64,000 nt of DNA from Agrobacterium salinitolerans (GTDB taxonomy: Bacteria > Pseudomonadota > Alphaproteobacteria > Rhizobiales > Rhizobiaceae), in assembly GCF_002008225.1 (NCBI RefSeq), contig NZ_MRDH01000006.1, forward strand, positions 744,001-808,000, in the 5' to 3' direction. The stretch's first letter is position 1. Every line of letters starts with the position of its first letter. Below are positions 54,722 through 63,390 of this stretch, piece after piece. The notes under the pieces are model-generated. The model had not been told where the DNA came from. It saw only the letters and a list, made by a program, of their open reading frames with translations, and made no database searches. The position numbers and the translations under genes were made by a program.

Positions 54722-54763
54722 GCATACAAAATAGCCGTTATTTTGTATGCTTATTTTGTATGC
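54722..54763. promoter_or_regulatory. Triple 12-mer operator cluster
   Basis: GCATACAAAATA (54722-54733) is followed by its exact reverse complement TATTTTGTATGC (54739-54750, spacer gccgt), and that 12-mer recurs at 54752-54763. The arrangement of one palindrome plus a direct repeat is typical of a multi-site operator, possibly for a GntR-type regulator by resemblance to TTGTATACAA-like sites. The regulator gene is not in the neighbourhood. Confidence 0.65.
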
Positions 54764-54937
54764 ACAATCAGTCGCAAGACAGGCAAAAAGCCGGCAATCT
54801 GCTCATCGCGCATGCAACGAAGCGAAAGCGGGATCGTTCACGCAGAGAACACAGCGTTCTCATTTGCCGAGGTTGCGGATCAGGGGCAGCGTGCGACAAA
54901 TAGGGCCACGAACAGCAGGCAAACGCGGGACGGCAAG

Positions 54938-56497
54938 ATGAATTCTGCACTTGGTATACACCACATCACCATGATCACCCGGAAGGTGCAGGCGAATGTG
55001 GATTTTTACGCCGGCTTTCTGGGCCTGAGGCTGGCCAAGCGCACGGCCGGTTTCGAAGACGCCATGCAGCTGCATCTGCTTTATGGCGACGATATCGCCT
55101 CGCCCGGCTCGCTTCTCACCTTTCTCGTCTGGGAAGATGGCGGCCAGGGCCGTGTCGGGTACGGCCAGACGCTGGAAATTTCCGTGGCCATCGATCCCGC
55201 CGCCATCGGCTTCTGGCTGACGCGGGCGCTGAGATTTGGTATCCGGGCGGAAGGCCCCTCCGATGAGTTCGGTGCCCCGGTCATCCGGCTGAAAGATCCT
55301 GACGGCCTGATCGTCAAGCTGGTCGGCACCCACGCCTTTGCCGATGCCACGCCGCATGTGACGGACGATATTTCCGCCGCGGACGCCATTCGCCGTATCT
55401 ATGGCGCGACGGTGCTAAGCGAAGTGCCGGAAGAAACCGTGGCGTTTCTGGAGAAACATTTCGGTTACCGGCAGGAAAGCCAGGCAGGCGCAATCCGCCG
55501 CCTTGTTTCCGACAGCGGCGACATTATCGACGTGCGCGACGCCACCGGCTTCTGGTCCAGCGCGCCGGGCACCGGCACCGTCGATCACATCGCCTTCCGC
55601 GCGAAGGATATGGATGAGCTGAACACGGTTCTAACCGGGCTGAAATCGCTCAATTCCAGCACCACCAACGCCCATGACCGGAAATATTTCCACTCGCTTT
55701 ATGTCCGCGAACCGGGCGGCGTGCTGATCGAAATGGCAACCGACGGGCCGGGCATGACGGTGGACGAACCGCTGGAATCGCTCGGGGAAAAACTGTTCAT
55801 CCCGCCGCTCTTCATGAAGGACGAGGCGGATGTACGCGTTGCCCTGCCGCAATTTTCGATGCCGGGCGAAGAACGCATCGTCTATCGCGACCTTCCCTTC
55901 GTGCACCGGTTCTACACGCCGCAGGAGCCGGATGGCAGCACCATCATCCTGCTGCACGGTTCCGGCGGCAGCGAAACCAGCCTGATGCCGCTGGCGCACC
56001 GGGCAGCACCGCGCGCTACCCTTCTCGGCGTGCGCGGCCGCAGCACGGAGGAAGAGATCGCCCGCTGGTTCCGTCGCAATCCCGATTTCAGCTTCGACCA
56101 GAAGGATATCGCCTCGGAAGCGGAAGCCTTCGCCGCCTTCGTGGAGGGGGCGATACGGTCCTATGGCCTAGACCGTTCGAAACTGCGGTTTATCGGCCAT
56201 TCCAATGGCGCGAACTTCTACGCGGCCTTTGCAGCGCTCTATCCCGACCTTGCCGGCGACGCCCTGCTCTATCGCCCGATGCCGGTTCTCGAAACATGGC
56301 CGCAGACCGATCTTTCCGGCCGCAATCTCCTGCTTGTGGCGGGAGAACGCGACAAATATCTCGACAAGGCGCACGAACTGCAGGGCCGGCTCGCCGCGAG
56401 CGGCGCAAGTGCCGAGCTGGAAACGGTTGAGGACGGGCATGAACTCGGGCTTGCCGATATCGAAGCGGCACGGCACTGGCTGGCGGATGTTTCCTGA
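54938..56497 (+). CDS. Fusion of ring-cleaving dioxygenase-like (two VOC domains) and carboxylesterase-like proteins
   Basis: The 519-residue protein joins two parts. Residues about 1-305 carry two vicinal-oxygen-chelate modules (IHHITMITRKVQANVDFYAG; TVDHIAFRAKDMDEL; YVREPGGVLIEMATDGPG), as in MhqO/MhqE-type putative ring-cleavage dioxygenases. Residues about 310-519 are an alpha/beta hydrolase with LLHGSGGSE, GHSNGANFYAA, GERDKYL and DGHELG, as in MhqD. In Bacillus these are separate genes of the quinone-stress response. The ATG at 54938 is used; the frame is open back to 54662 across the operator region, which argues against a longer protein. Confidence 0.85.
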   Translation: MNSALGIHHITMITRKVQANVDFYAGFLGLRLAKRTAGFEDAMQLHLLYGDDIASPGSLLTFLVWEDGGQGRVGYGQTLEISVAIDPAAIGFWLTRALRFGIRAEGPSDEFGAPVIRLKDPDGLIVKLVGTHAFADATPHVTDDISAADAIRRIYGATVLSEVPEETVAFLEKHFGYRQESQAGAIRRLVSDSGDIIDVRDATGFWSSAPGTGTVDHIAFRAKDMDELNTVLTGLKSLNSSTTNAHDRKYFHSLYVREPGGVLIEMATDGPGMTVDEPLESLGEKLFIPPLFMKDEADVRVALPQFSMPGEERIVYRDLPFVHRFYTPQEPDGSTIILLHGSGGSETSLMPLAHRAAPRATLLGVRGRSTEEEIARWFRRNPDFSFDQKDIASEAEAFAAFVEGAIRSYGLDRSKLRFIGHSNGANFYAAFAALYPDLAGDALLYRPMPVLETWPQTDLSGRNLLLVAGERDKYLDKAHELQGRLAASGASAELETVEDGHELGLADIEAARHWLADVS

Positions 56498-56512
56498 CAC
56501 GAGGCCGAGCGC

Positions 56513-56656
56513 GTGCCACCTATTTCTTCTCCCCGCCGGGGAGAAGGTGGCCCGAAGGGTCGGATGAGGGGGCAAGCTCACCGAATATCTCCACCCTCAC
56601 CCCCTCATCCCGCTGCCGCGGACGTCTCCCCGGCGGGGAGAAGAAACAAGTGGCAC
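56513..56656. repeat. Palindromic intergenic repeat, copy C
   Basis: The most complete copy, 144 bp, with terminal inverted repeats gtgccac (56513-56519) and gtggcac (56650-56656). Just inside these are complementary ttcttctccccgccgggg-type arms. The internal modules match copies A and B. No coding capacity. Confidence 0.85.
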
Positions 56657-56753
56657 ACGCCCGCTCCTTCGCCACCCATATCATCCATCAACCGGGCCTT
56701 GCATAAATTCACCAAAAGGGCTTTAAAAACAGCTTCGTAATTGGAGAATCCGT

Positions 56754-59525
56754 TTGGAAATCCCGCTGTTTATCCTCGCCCTCGTCGCGGCCTTCATCTA
56801 CACGCTGGTCGCGAGCATCCGCAACTCAAGCCGAATCAAGTCGCTGGAACGGGAAGTTCTCAGTCTCAAGCGGCTGATGGCTGCGGGCGTGACCTCTCCC
56901 GTGGCGGCACAGGCGCAGAGCGCGGAATCCACGGCAAAACCGGATTTCGAGGCGGAAGAGGAAAGCAGGACGCCTGCGGAAGACGCAGCCTTCCAGGCTG
57001 AATACGGCTCCGAACCCCAGGAAGCCGCCGCCATGGCGCAAGCGGAAGACGCCGTCCGCGAGGAAGCACCTTCCGCTCCTGCGAGCGATACGGCATCCGC
57101 TCCGGCGACGAAGGAAAGCTTCGAAAGCCTGCTCGGCGCCCGTTGGGCCGTCTGGGCCGGTGGACTGGCGCTCGCGCTCGGCGGTATTTTCCTCGTCAAA
57201 TATTCGATCGAATCGGGGCTGCTCAGCCCGGCGGTCAGGCTGTCGCTCGCTGCCATTTTCGGCCTCGTTCTCGGCGTTGCCGGCGAAGCGATCCGCCGCA
57301 AGGCGGTGCCGGGCATCGCCGCCACCTATTCCAACGCCATGATACCGGGCGTGCTGACGGCGGCCGGCGCCTTGACGCTGTTCGGCGTCGTCTACGCGGC
57401 CTATGGCATTTACGGCTATATCGGCCCCGGAACGGCTTTTGGCCTGCTTGGGCTCGTCGCCTTCGCCACCATCGGGCTTTCGCTGCTGCACGGGCAAGCG
57501 CTGGCCGGCCTCGGCCTTCTCGGTTCGATGTTGACGCCGGCGCTGATCTCCACCGAAACGCCGAATATCTGGGCGCTCTTCGCGTTCCTGACTATCGCCT
57601 GGCTGGCAACAGCGGCCGCGGCGCGCAGGCAGGGCTGGACCGTGGTTCCCTCTCTCGCCAATGCCGGGCTTGGCCTCTGGGCGCTCGGCTATATCGGCTT
57701 TTCCGAAACGATCAGTGCCGAACCACCAACGCTTGCCCTGCTTGTCATGCTGGCGGGAACCATATTCCTCTGGCCCGGCAAGACATTCGACACGCCGCCT
57801 GCCGAAACCGGTGAACCCGCCGTTCCCGCGCGGCGCGCCATCCGCGGCATGCGGCTTCTGCTGCGCCCGTCGCTCGCCCTCAATCTCACCGTCTCGATGG
57901 CCGTGATCCTGCCGGCCATCGGCTTCCTCTTTGCCGATGGCGGCGTCGATACTCATCCGGCGATCATCGTTTCAGCGCTCATCGCCGCCCTTGCGGCGCT
58001 TGGCGCCGCCCGCCATTATGCGGCCTGGCCAGCCATTATCGCAGCGCTCGGTGCGCAGGCTGCCGTGTCGCTGATGTCGCGGCGAGGCATCGATTTTATC
58101 GGCCTTATCAACGATACGTCCGTTTCCCTTCCGTCCGTGCCAGTCGGCTACACAGCGGAAATTGCCATGGCGCTTGGCCTCGGGGCTGTCTTCGTGCTCT
58201 GCGCCTTCTCCTTCCTGAAACGCAAGGGCGCTGACGATTCGGATTTTGCCCAGCTCTGGGCCGGTATCGCCGCGCTTTTCCCGGTCTGGCTCGCCACCGC
58301 AAGCTTCGTCGAATACGGCAATCTCGGCCGTGACTGGCTGCACGCCGCCTATGGCCTCGGCCTTGGACTGGTGTTGCTTGCAGGCGCCGAGTGGCTGCAC
58401 CGGCAGAACAACGAGGCCTATCGCAAGCCGCTGAACATCCTCGTGCTCGGCTCATTCGCCGCCTTCGCGCTCTGCCTGCACACGCTGACGCAGGGGCTTG
58501 CGACAACCGTGCTGCTCTCCGTCATTGGTTTTGTCTATGTGCTGGCGACACGTCATCGCAACTGGGAGGTTCTGCCCTGGGTGATGGCCGTGGCGAGCGT
58601 CGCCGTTCTCGGCCGCATCGCCTGGGAGCCCACCATTGTCGGGCCGCAGAACCTCGGCACCACGCCTGTTTTCAACGCGCTTCTTCCGGGTTACGGCATT
58701 CCCGCACTGCTGGCCGTTGCCTCGGCCTGGCTGCTGCGCGACTGGCCGGGGGTCAGGGCGAAGAACTTCCTGCAGGCGATTGCCAGTGTTATGGGGCTTC
58801 TCGCCGTCGCCATCCTCATCCGCCATGCGATGAATGGCGGCACGCTTGACAACAGCGTACCGACGCTCGGCGAACAGTCGATCTACACGCTGCTGACCAT
58901 TGGCTTCTCGGGCGTGTTGATGACGCTCGATCTCAAGAGCCCCAGCCCGGTCTTCCGTTACGGCTCGATGATTGCCGGCGTGATTGCCGTCATTAACGTG
59001 CTGACGATGCATTTCTTCACGCTCAATCCCTATTTCACCGGCGAGAATACCGGCCGCATCCCGGTCCTCAACCTCCTGCTGATCGGTTACCTTCTGCCGG
59101 CGCTCGCTTATGGCGGCCTTGCCTATTATGCGCGGGGGAAACGTCCGCCAGCCTATGTCAGCATGCTGGCGGTGGCGGGTGCAGCACTCGGCTTTGCCTG
59201 GGCGACACTTTCGGTGCGCCGTTTCTGGCAGGGCGAGAATATCGCAGACTGGAAGGGTTTTATGCAGGGTGAGACCTACAGCTATTCGGTGGTCTGGCTG
59301 CTGATCGGCGTGTTGCTGCTTGTGCTCGGTTCGCGCTTCAATGCCCGCAGCCTGCGTCTGGCATCGGCTGCCTTCGTGCTGATCTCGGTTGCCAAGGCCT
59401 TCCTGATCGACATGAGCAATCTCGAAGGTGTGCTGAGAGCACTGTCCTTCATCGGGCTCGGCGCGGTGCTGATCGGTATCGGCCTGTTCTACCAGAAAAT
59501 CCTGACCCGGAAGCCGCAGGCATGA
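56754..59525 (+). CDS. DUF2339 family large membrane protein
   Basis: A 923-residue protein. A first helix (about 2-20) is followed by a short coiled coil (SSRIKSLEREVLSLKRLM) and an acidic Ala/Glu linker to about residue 120. The motif ESLLGARWAVWAGGLALALGG opens a block of roughly 24-26 membrane helices. This is the DUF2339 pattern; function is unknown, with a role in envelope biology only guessed. The start is TTG at 56754 with GGAG eight bases upstream. Its stop overlaps the next gene's ATG (ATGA). Confidence 0.87.
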   Translation: MEIPLFILALVAAFIYTLVASIRNSSRIKSLEREVLSLKRLMAAGVTSPVAAQAQSAESTAKPDFEAEEESRTPAEDAAFQAEYGSEPQEAAAMAQAEDAVREEAPSAPASDTASAPATKESFESLLGARWAVWAGGLALALGGIFLVKYSIESGLLSPAVRLSLAAIFGLVLGVAGEAIRRKAVPGIAATYSNAMIPGVLTAAGALTLFGVVYAAYGIYGYIGPGTAFGLLGLVAFATIGLSLLHGQALAGLGLLGSMLTPALISTETPNIWALFAFLTIAWLATAAAARRQGWTVVPSLANAGLGLWALGYIGFSETISAEPPTLALLVMLAGTIFLWPGKTFDTPPAETGEPAVPARRAIRGMRLLLRPSLALNLTVSMAVILPAIGFLFADGGVDTHPAIIVSALIAALAALGAARHYAAWPAIIAALGAQAAVSLMSRRGIDFIGLINDTSVSLPSVPVGYTAEIAMALGLGAVFVLCAFSFLKRKGADDSDFAQLWAGIAALFPVWLATASFVEYGNLGRDWLHAAYGLGLGLVLLAGAEWLHRQNNEAYRKPLNILVLGSFAAFALCLHTLTQGLATTVLLSVIGFVYVLATRHRNWEVLPWVMAVASVAVLGRIAWEPTIVGPQNLGTTPVFNALLPGYGIPALLAVASAWLLRDWPGVRAKNFLQAIASVMGLLAVAILIRHAMNGGTLDNSVPTLGEQSIYTLLTIGFSGVLMTLDLKSPSPVFRYGSMIAGVIAVINVLTMHFFTLNPYFTGENTGRIPVLNLLLIGYLLPALAYGGLAYYARGKRPPAYVSMLAVAGAALGFAWATLSVRRFWQGENIADWKGFMQGETYSYSVVWLLIGVLLLVLGSRFNARSLRLASAAFVLISVAKAFLIDMSNLEGVLRALSFIGLGAVLIGIGLFYQKILTRKPQA

Positions 59526-60166
59526 TCGCGGCTGAGGCTTTCACGCCCTATGCGGCGCTTGCGCAGGAACTGATACCGCACGCCGCCGATGCGGGCGACG
59601 GCTCGCATGACCTTGCCCATATTCACCGCGTCTTTCGCAACGCCATGCGCATCCATGCCGGTGAAGGCGGGGATGGCACCGTGCTGGCCGCGAGCGTGCT
59701 GTTGCATGATTGCGTGGCGGTGGAGAAGAACTCGCCCTTGCGGGCGCAGGCCTCGCGGCTGGCGGCGGAAAAGGCGGCGGGCATTCTAATGGGGCTCGGC
59801 TGGAAACAGGCGGATATCGACGCCGCCGCCCACGCCATTACCACCCACAGCTTTTCCGCCAATATCGAGCCGCAGACACTGGAGGCGAGAATCCTTCAGG
59901 ATGCCGACCGGCTGGATGCCATCGGCATGGTGGGCGCGGCGCGCTGCTTTTATATTGCCGGGCGCCTGGGCTCAGCACTTTACGATCCGGTTGACCCGCT
60001 GGCGAAAGAACGGCCGCTTGACGACCGCGCCTTTGCCATCGACCATTTCGAAACCAAACTGTTCAAGCTGGCCGACGGCTTTCGCACCGAGACAGGCCGG
60101 CAGATGGCCAAGGCCCGCCATGAGCGGCTGAAACAGGTGCTGGACCTGTTTCTCGACGAGATTTGA
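59522..60166 (+). CDS. HD-domain phosphohydrolase (YedJ-like)
   Basis: A 214-residue metal-dependent phosphohydrolase. Motifs are GSHDLAHIHRVFRNA (His and Asp ligands), VLLHDCVAVEKNSP (HD) and ILQDADRLDAIGMVGAARCF, the usual YedJ-type set. Substrate unknown, probably a nucleotide. It overlaps the DUF2339 stop by 4 bases and is followed 11 bases later by the MOSC gene, so the three are likely one operon. Confidence 0.88.
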   Translation: MIAAEAFTPYAALAQELIPHAADAGDGSHDLAHIHRVFRNAMRIHAGEGGDGTVLAASVLLHDCVAVEKNSPLRAQASRLAAEKAAGILMGLGWKQADIDAAAHAITTHSFSANIEPQTLEARILQDADRLDAIGMVGAARCFYIAGRLGSALYDPVDPLAKERPLDDRAFAIDHFETKLFKLADGFRTETGRQMAKARHERLKQVLDLFLDEI

Positions 60167-60177
60167 GGAGACCCGAG

Positions 60178-61020
60178 ATGCGTGTGACCGAACTGAACAT
60201 CTATCCGCTGAAAAGCGCGCGCGGCATTCCCCTCTCCGAAAGCACTGTTTCGGCCGAAGGCCTGCCGGGCGACCGCCGCGCCATGCTTGTCGACCCATCG
60301 GGCCACTTCATCACTCAGCGTGAATTGCCTGCTATTGCCACGGTTCTGGCTCGCCATGAGGACGAGGGCATGCTGCTTTCAAGGGGCGAAGACGGCGAGG
60401 TAGTCGCACAGCCATCAGGCCAGCGCATGGATGTGGCGGTGTGGAAATCGATCGTCAGCGCCAATATCGCCGATGACGAGACCAATGACACGCTTTCGGC
60501 CTGGCTCGGACGCGAGGTGAAGTTGGCGTTCTTCGATGATGCCTCTAAACGCATTGCGAGCCTCGAATGGACGGGCAATGAAACCCCCGTCACCTTTGCC
60601 GACGGTTACCAGATTCTCGTCACCACCACCGCCTCGCTTGCCGCGCTGAACGACAATATGCGCGAAAATGGCGAGGAGGCCGTTGGCATGGAGCGTTTCC
60701 GGCCCAATATCGTGCTCGACACGGACGAAGCATGGGCGGAGGATCGCTGGGCGGCCATCGAGATGGGCGGCATTCGTTTCGATCTCGTCAAGCCCTGCGC
60801 CCGCTGCATCATGACCACACAGGACCAGATGACCGGCTCCCGCGATGTGCCCTCCCCCATGAAGGCGATGGGCCGCATCCGCATGTCCGGCGACCGACGC
60901 GTGCCCGGCCCGCTGTTCGGCTGGAACGTCACGCCGCGCGGCGAAGGCCGGCTATCCGTCGGCGATGTTGCCAGGGTGATCGAGGAAAGGCCGGAAGGCT
61001 GGGCGATCAAGCGGCGGTAG
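60178..61020 (+). CDS. MOSC-domain protein (N-terminal beta-barrel plus MOSC)
   Basis: A 280-residue protein with an N-terminal MOSC beta-barrel domain (VTELNIYPLKSARGIPL) and a C-terminal MOSC domain. The conserved cysteine lies in KPCARCIMTTQDQ, preceded by MERFRPNIVL. It belongs with YcbX/mARC-like molybdenum proteins that reduce N-hydroxylated compounds such as 6-hydroxylaminopurine. The ATG at 60178 follows GAGGAG. A palindromic repeat lies downstream. Confidence 0.88.
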   Translation: MRVTELNIYPLKSARGIPLSESTVSAEGLPGDRRAMLVDPSGHFITQRELPAIATVLARHEDEGMLLSRGEDGEVVAQPSGQRMDVAVWKSIVSANIADDETNDTLSAWLGREVKLAFFDDASKRIASLEWTGNETPVTFADGYQILVTTTASLAALNDNMRENGEEAVGMERFRPNIVLDTDEAWAEDRWAAIEMGGIRFDLVKPCARCIMTTQDQMTGSRDVPSPMKAMGRIRMSGDRRVPGPLFGWNVTPRGEGRLSVGDVARVIEERPEGWAIKRR

Positions 61021-61057
61021 GCCGGCGGCTTGGTTCTGACCGGGCACACCTTCTCTC

Positions 61058-61174
61058 CCTCACTCCTGTGCTCGTCACAGGAATCCAGCTAACGCGCGGC
61101 GGCGCAGCGGAGAGACTCTTTTCAGCCCAAGGACTTGGGCTGGCTGGATCCCTGTGACGAGCACAGGGATGAGG
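61058..61174. repeat. Imperfect palindromic element downstream of the MOSC gene
   Basis: The arms 61058-61093 and 61139-61174 are reverse complements with a few mismatches; the shared core is cctgtgctcgtcacagg. Between them is a perfect 8-bp hairpin, cagcccaa-ggac-ttgggctg (61123-61142). It separates the convergent MOSC and methyltransferase genes. It has no similarity to the other two repeat families in this window. Confidence 0.75.
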
Positions 61175-61273
61175 AGGAGCGCGCTACGGTCATCGCTCAA
61201 CAACCGGCTCAGAGCTGGACGCGCCGATCTCCATCATTGTTTCACACTCGCAAATGCGACGCGCAGTCTGAAG

Positions 61274-62008
61274 TCACGGCTTTTTCGCCCCGACAATCAG
61301 AAAGATCGGGCGGCGATCCTCGTGTCTCAATTCCGGGCGCTCGGCCATCAAAGCCGGATCTGGCCTGGGCTCGGCCAGACGCGTCAGGGTAAAACCGGCA
61401 GAAAGCAGGCTGTTGAGAATGCCTGACAACGTGCGGTGATATTTAACCACGTCATCCGCCATCCAGTTGGAGTGGCGCACGCCTTCGTTCTGATAATTGT
61501 CGAGCGGCCAGTGGAGGATTTCGCCCTCCTCGTCATAGAACCAGTCCTGTTTTTCCAGCGCCGTGAAAACAGGATGTTCGATGGAAAAGATGAAATCGCC
61601 ACCGGATTTCAGCACGGCAAAAATCTTCGCGAATGCCACGTCGAGATCGCGAACGTAATGCAGGGCGAGAGAACTCAGCACCACATCGAAACTTTCCTGC
61701 GGAAAATCGATGTCTTCGATGGCGGCGCGGCGATAGTCTATGCCCGGACCGCCATTGATCTCGACGGCGCGGCGCAGCATGTTTTCGGAGAGATCGACGC
61801 CAACGATATGGGCAGCACCCTGCTCCGCCGCATAACGGCAATGCCAACCGAAACCGCAACCGAGATCGAGGAAAGACCTGCCTTTCAGGTCCGGCAACAT
61901 GGCGCGCAATTCATGCCACTCGCCGGCCTGACGCAGACCCTCCACGGAGCGCGGCATGGCGCTGTAGCGCTCGAAAAACCCTGCGTCGTCGTAGATATTC
62001 TGTTTCAT
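61274..62008 (-). CDS. Class I SAM-dependent methyltransferase
   Basis: A 244-residue methyltransferase with the SAM loop SFLDLGCGFGWHCRYAA, the acidic end of strand 2 (VGVDLSENML) and LSSLALHYVRD. It opens MKQNIYDDAGFFERYSAMPRS, common in small-molecule methyltransferases. Substrate unknown. It is divergent from the MFS gene across about 165 bases. Confidence 0.87.
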   Translation of the reverse strand: MKQNIYDDAGFFERYSAMPRSVEGLRQAGEWHELRAMLPDLKGRSFLDLGCGFGWHCRYAAEQGAAHIVGVDLSENMLRRAVEINGGPGIDYRRAAIEDIDFPQESFDVVLSSLALHYVRDLDVAFAKIFAVLKSGGDFIFSIEHPVFTALEKQDWFYDEEGEILHWPLDNYQNEGVRHSNWMADDVVKYHRTLSGILNSLLSAGFTLTRLAEPRPDPALMAERPELRHEDRRPIFLIVGAKKP

Positions 62009-62174
62009 CGTCGTCTCTTCTTCCGCATTCCATCAATGGCATGAATAGTGGCCGTCAAGAAAAGTCGCTAGTGGGACCGGCTGACAAAAGATAATATTCG
62101 TTCCATCGTAGCGGATTCTGCGGCAAGCCATGCGCCTTTTCCCTGAGGCGAGGCACCGCGATGGGGGAATATTC

Positions 62175-63389
62175 ATGTCGCAAGCCACACGCCAGACCAT
62201 GCCCTGGGTGATTATCGCCGCCGGGTCGCTGATTGCGGTCATGACCTTCGGTCCCCGCTCGGCAATGGGTTTCTTCCAGTTGCCGATGCTTGCCGATACC
62301 GGCTGGGATCGCTCGACCTTCGGTCTTGCCATGGCTTTGCAGAACCTCTTCTGGGGGCTTGGCCAGCCCTTCTTCGGCGCCATCGCCGATAAATACGGCA
62401 CGGGTCGCGTGCTCGTTCTTTCCGGCCTGCTTTATGCTGCCGGCCTCATCTGCATGTCTTTCGGGACCTCGACGTTCTGGCTGCATTTCGGCGGCGGCGT
62501 TCTCGTCGGGCTCGGCATTGCCGCCGGCTCCTTCAGCGTCATCCTTTCGGCCTTTGCACGCCATGTGACGCCGCAGCAACGTTCGCTCGCCTTCGGCATC
62601 GGCACGGCGGCGGGTTCGGCCGGCATGTTCCTGTTTGCGCCGATCAGCCAGGGGCTGATTTCCAACTATGGCTGGTCGGACAGCCTCGTCTGGCTCGCAG
62701 CGATGATGATGCTCGTGCCGCTGCTCGCCTTTTTCATGCGCGGCAATTCATCCTCCGGCAGCCAGTCGCAGGCGCAGTTCCAGCAGACGGCGGGCGAAGC
62801 TCTGAAGGAGGCGCTCGGCCATAAAAGCTACCTGCTTTTGACCACCGGTTTCTTCGTCTGCGGTTTTCAGGTGGCCTTTATCACCGCGCATTTTCCGGCC
62901 TATCTCGGCGATATCGGCATCGAACCACGGTACGCCGTCATCGCCATGGCGCTGATCGGCTTCTTCAACATCATCGGCTCGCTTGCCGCCGGCGTCATCG
63001 CCCAGCGTTATTCCAAACCCTATCTGCTGGCTTATATCTATATTGCCCGCTCGGTCGTGGTCACGGCCTTCCTGCTGCTGCCGCAATCGCCGCTTTCGGT
63101 CATCCTCTTCGCCTCCGTCATGGGCATTCTGTGGCTTTCCACCGTACCGCCCACCAATGCGCTGGTGGCGATCATGTTCGGCACACGTCATCTCGGCATG
63201 CTGGGCGGTGTGGTTTTTCTTACCCACCAGATCGGCTCCTTCCTCGGCGTCTGGCTGGGCGGTTTCCTTTATGACAGGTTCGGTTCCTATGATCTCGTCT
63301 GGTGGCTGGGCGTCGGCATGGGGATTTTTGCGGCCATCGTGCATTGGCCCATTCAGGAGCGGCCGGCTCCGAGGCCTGCAATGGCCTGA
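62175..63389 (+). CDS. MFS transporter (oxalate/formate antiporter-like group)
   Basis: A 404-residue 12-helix major facilitator protein. It starts MSQATRQTMPWVIIAAGSLIAVMTFGPRSAMGFF, with the MFS signature PFFGAIADKYGTGRVLVLSG between helices 2 and 3 and a central cytoplasmic loop (SSGSQSQAQFQQ). GGGGGAA lies just before the ATG at 62175; the frame is open 15 codons upstream. It resembles the monocarboxylate or OFA-type group, but the substrate is not evident. Confidence 0.87.
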   Translation: MSQATRQTMPWVIIAAGSLIAVMTFGPRSAMGFFQLPMLADTGWDRSTFGLAMALQNLFWGLGQPFFGAIADKYGTGRVLVLSGLLYAAGLICMSFGTSTFWLHFGGGVLVGLGIAAGSFSVILSAFARHVTPQQRSLAFGIGTAAGSAGMFLFAPISQGLISNYGWSDSLVWLAAMMMLVPLLAFFMRGNSSSGSQSQAQFQQTAGEALKEALGHKSYLLLTTGFFVCGFQVAFITAHFPAYLGDIGIEPRYAVIAMALIGFFNIIGSLAAGVIAQRYSKPYLLAYIYIARSVVVTAFLLLPQSPLSVILFASVMGILWLSTVPPTNALVAIMFGTRHLGMLGGVVFLTHQIGSFLGVWLGGFLYDRFGSYDLVWWLGVGMGIFAAIVHWPIQERPAPRPAMA

Positions 63390-63390
63390 T

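Noticed and set aside
54662-54937. 92-residue N-terminal extension of the dioxygenase-esterase fusion
   Set aside because: It would run through the operator cluster and contains no VOC similarity; the ATG at 54938 gives the normal domain start.
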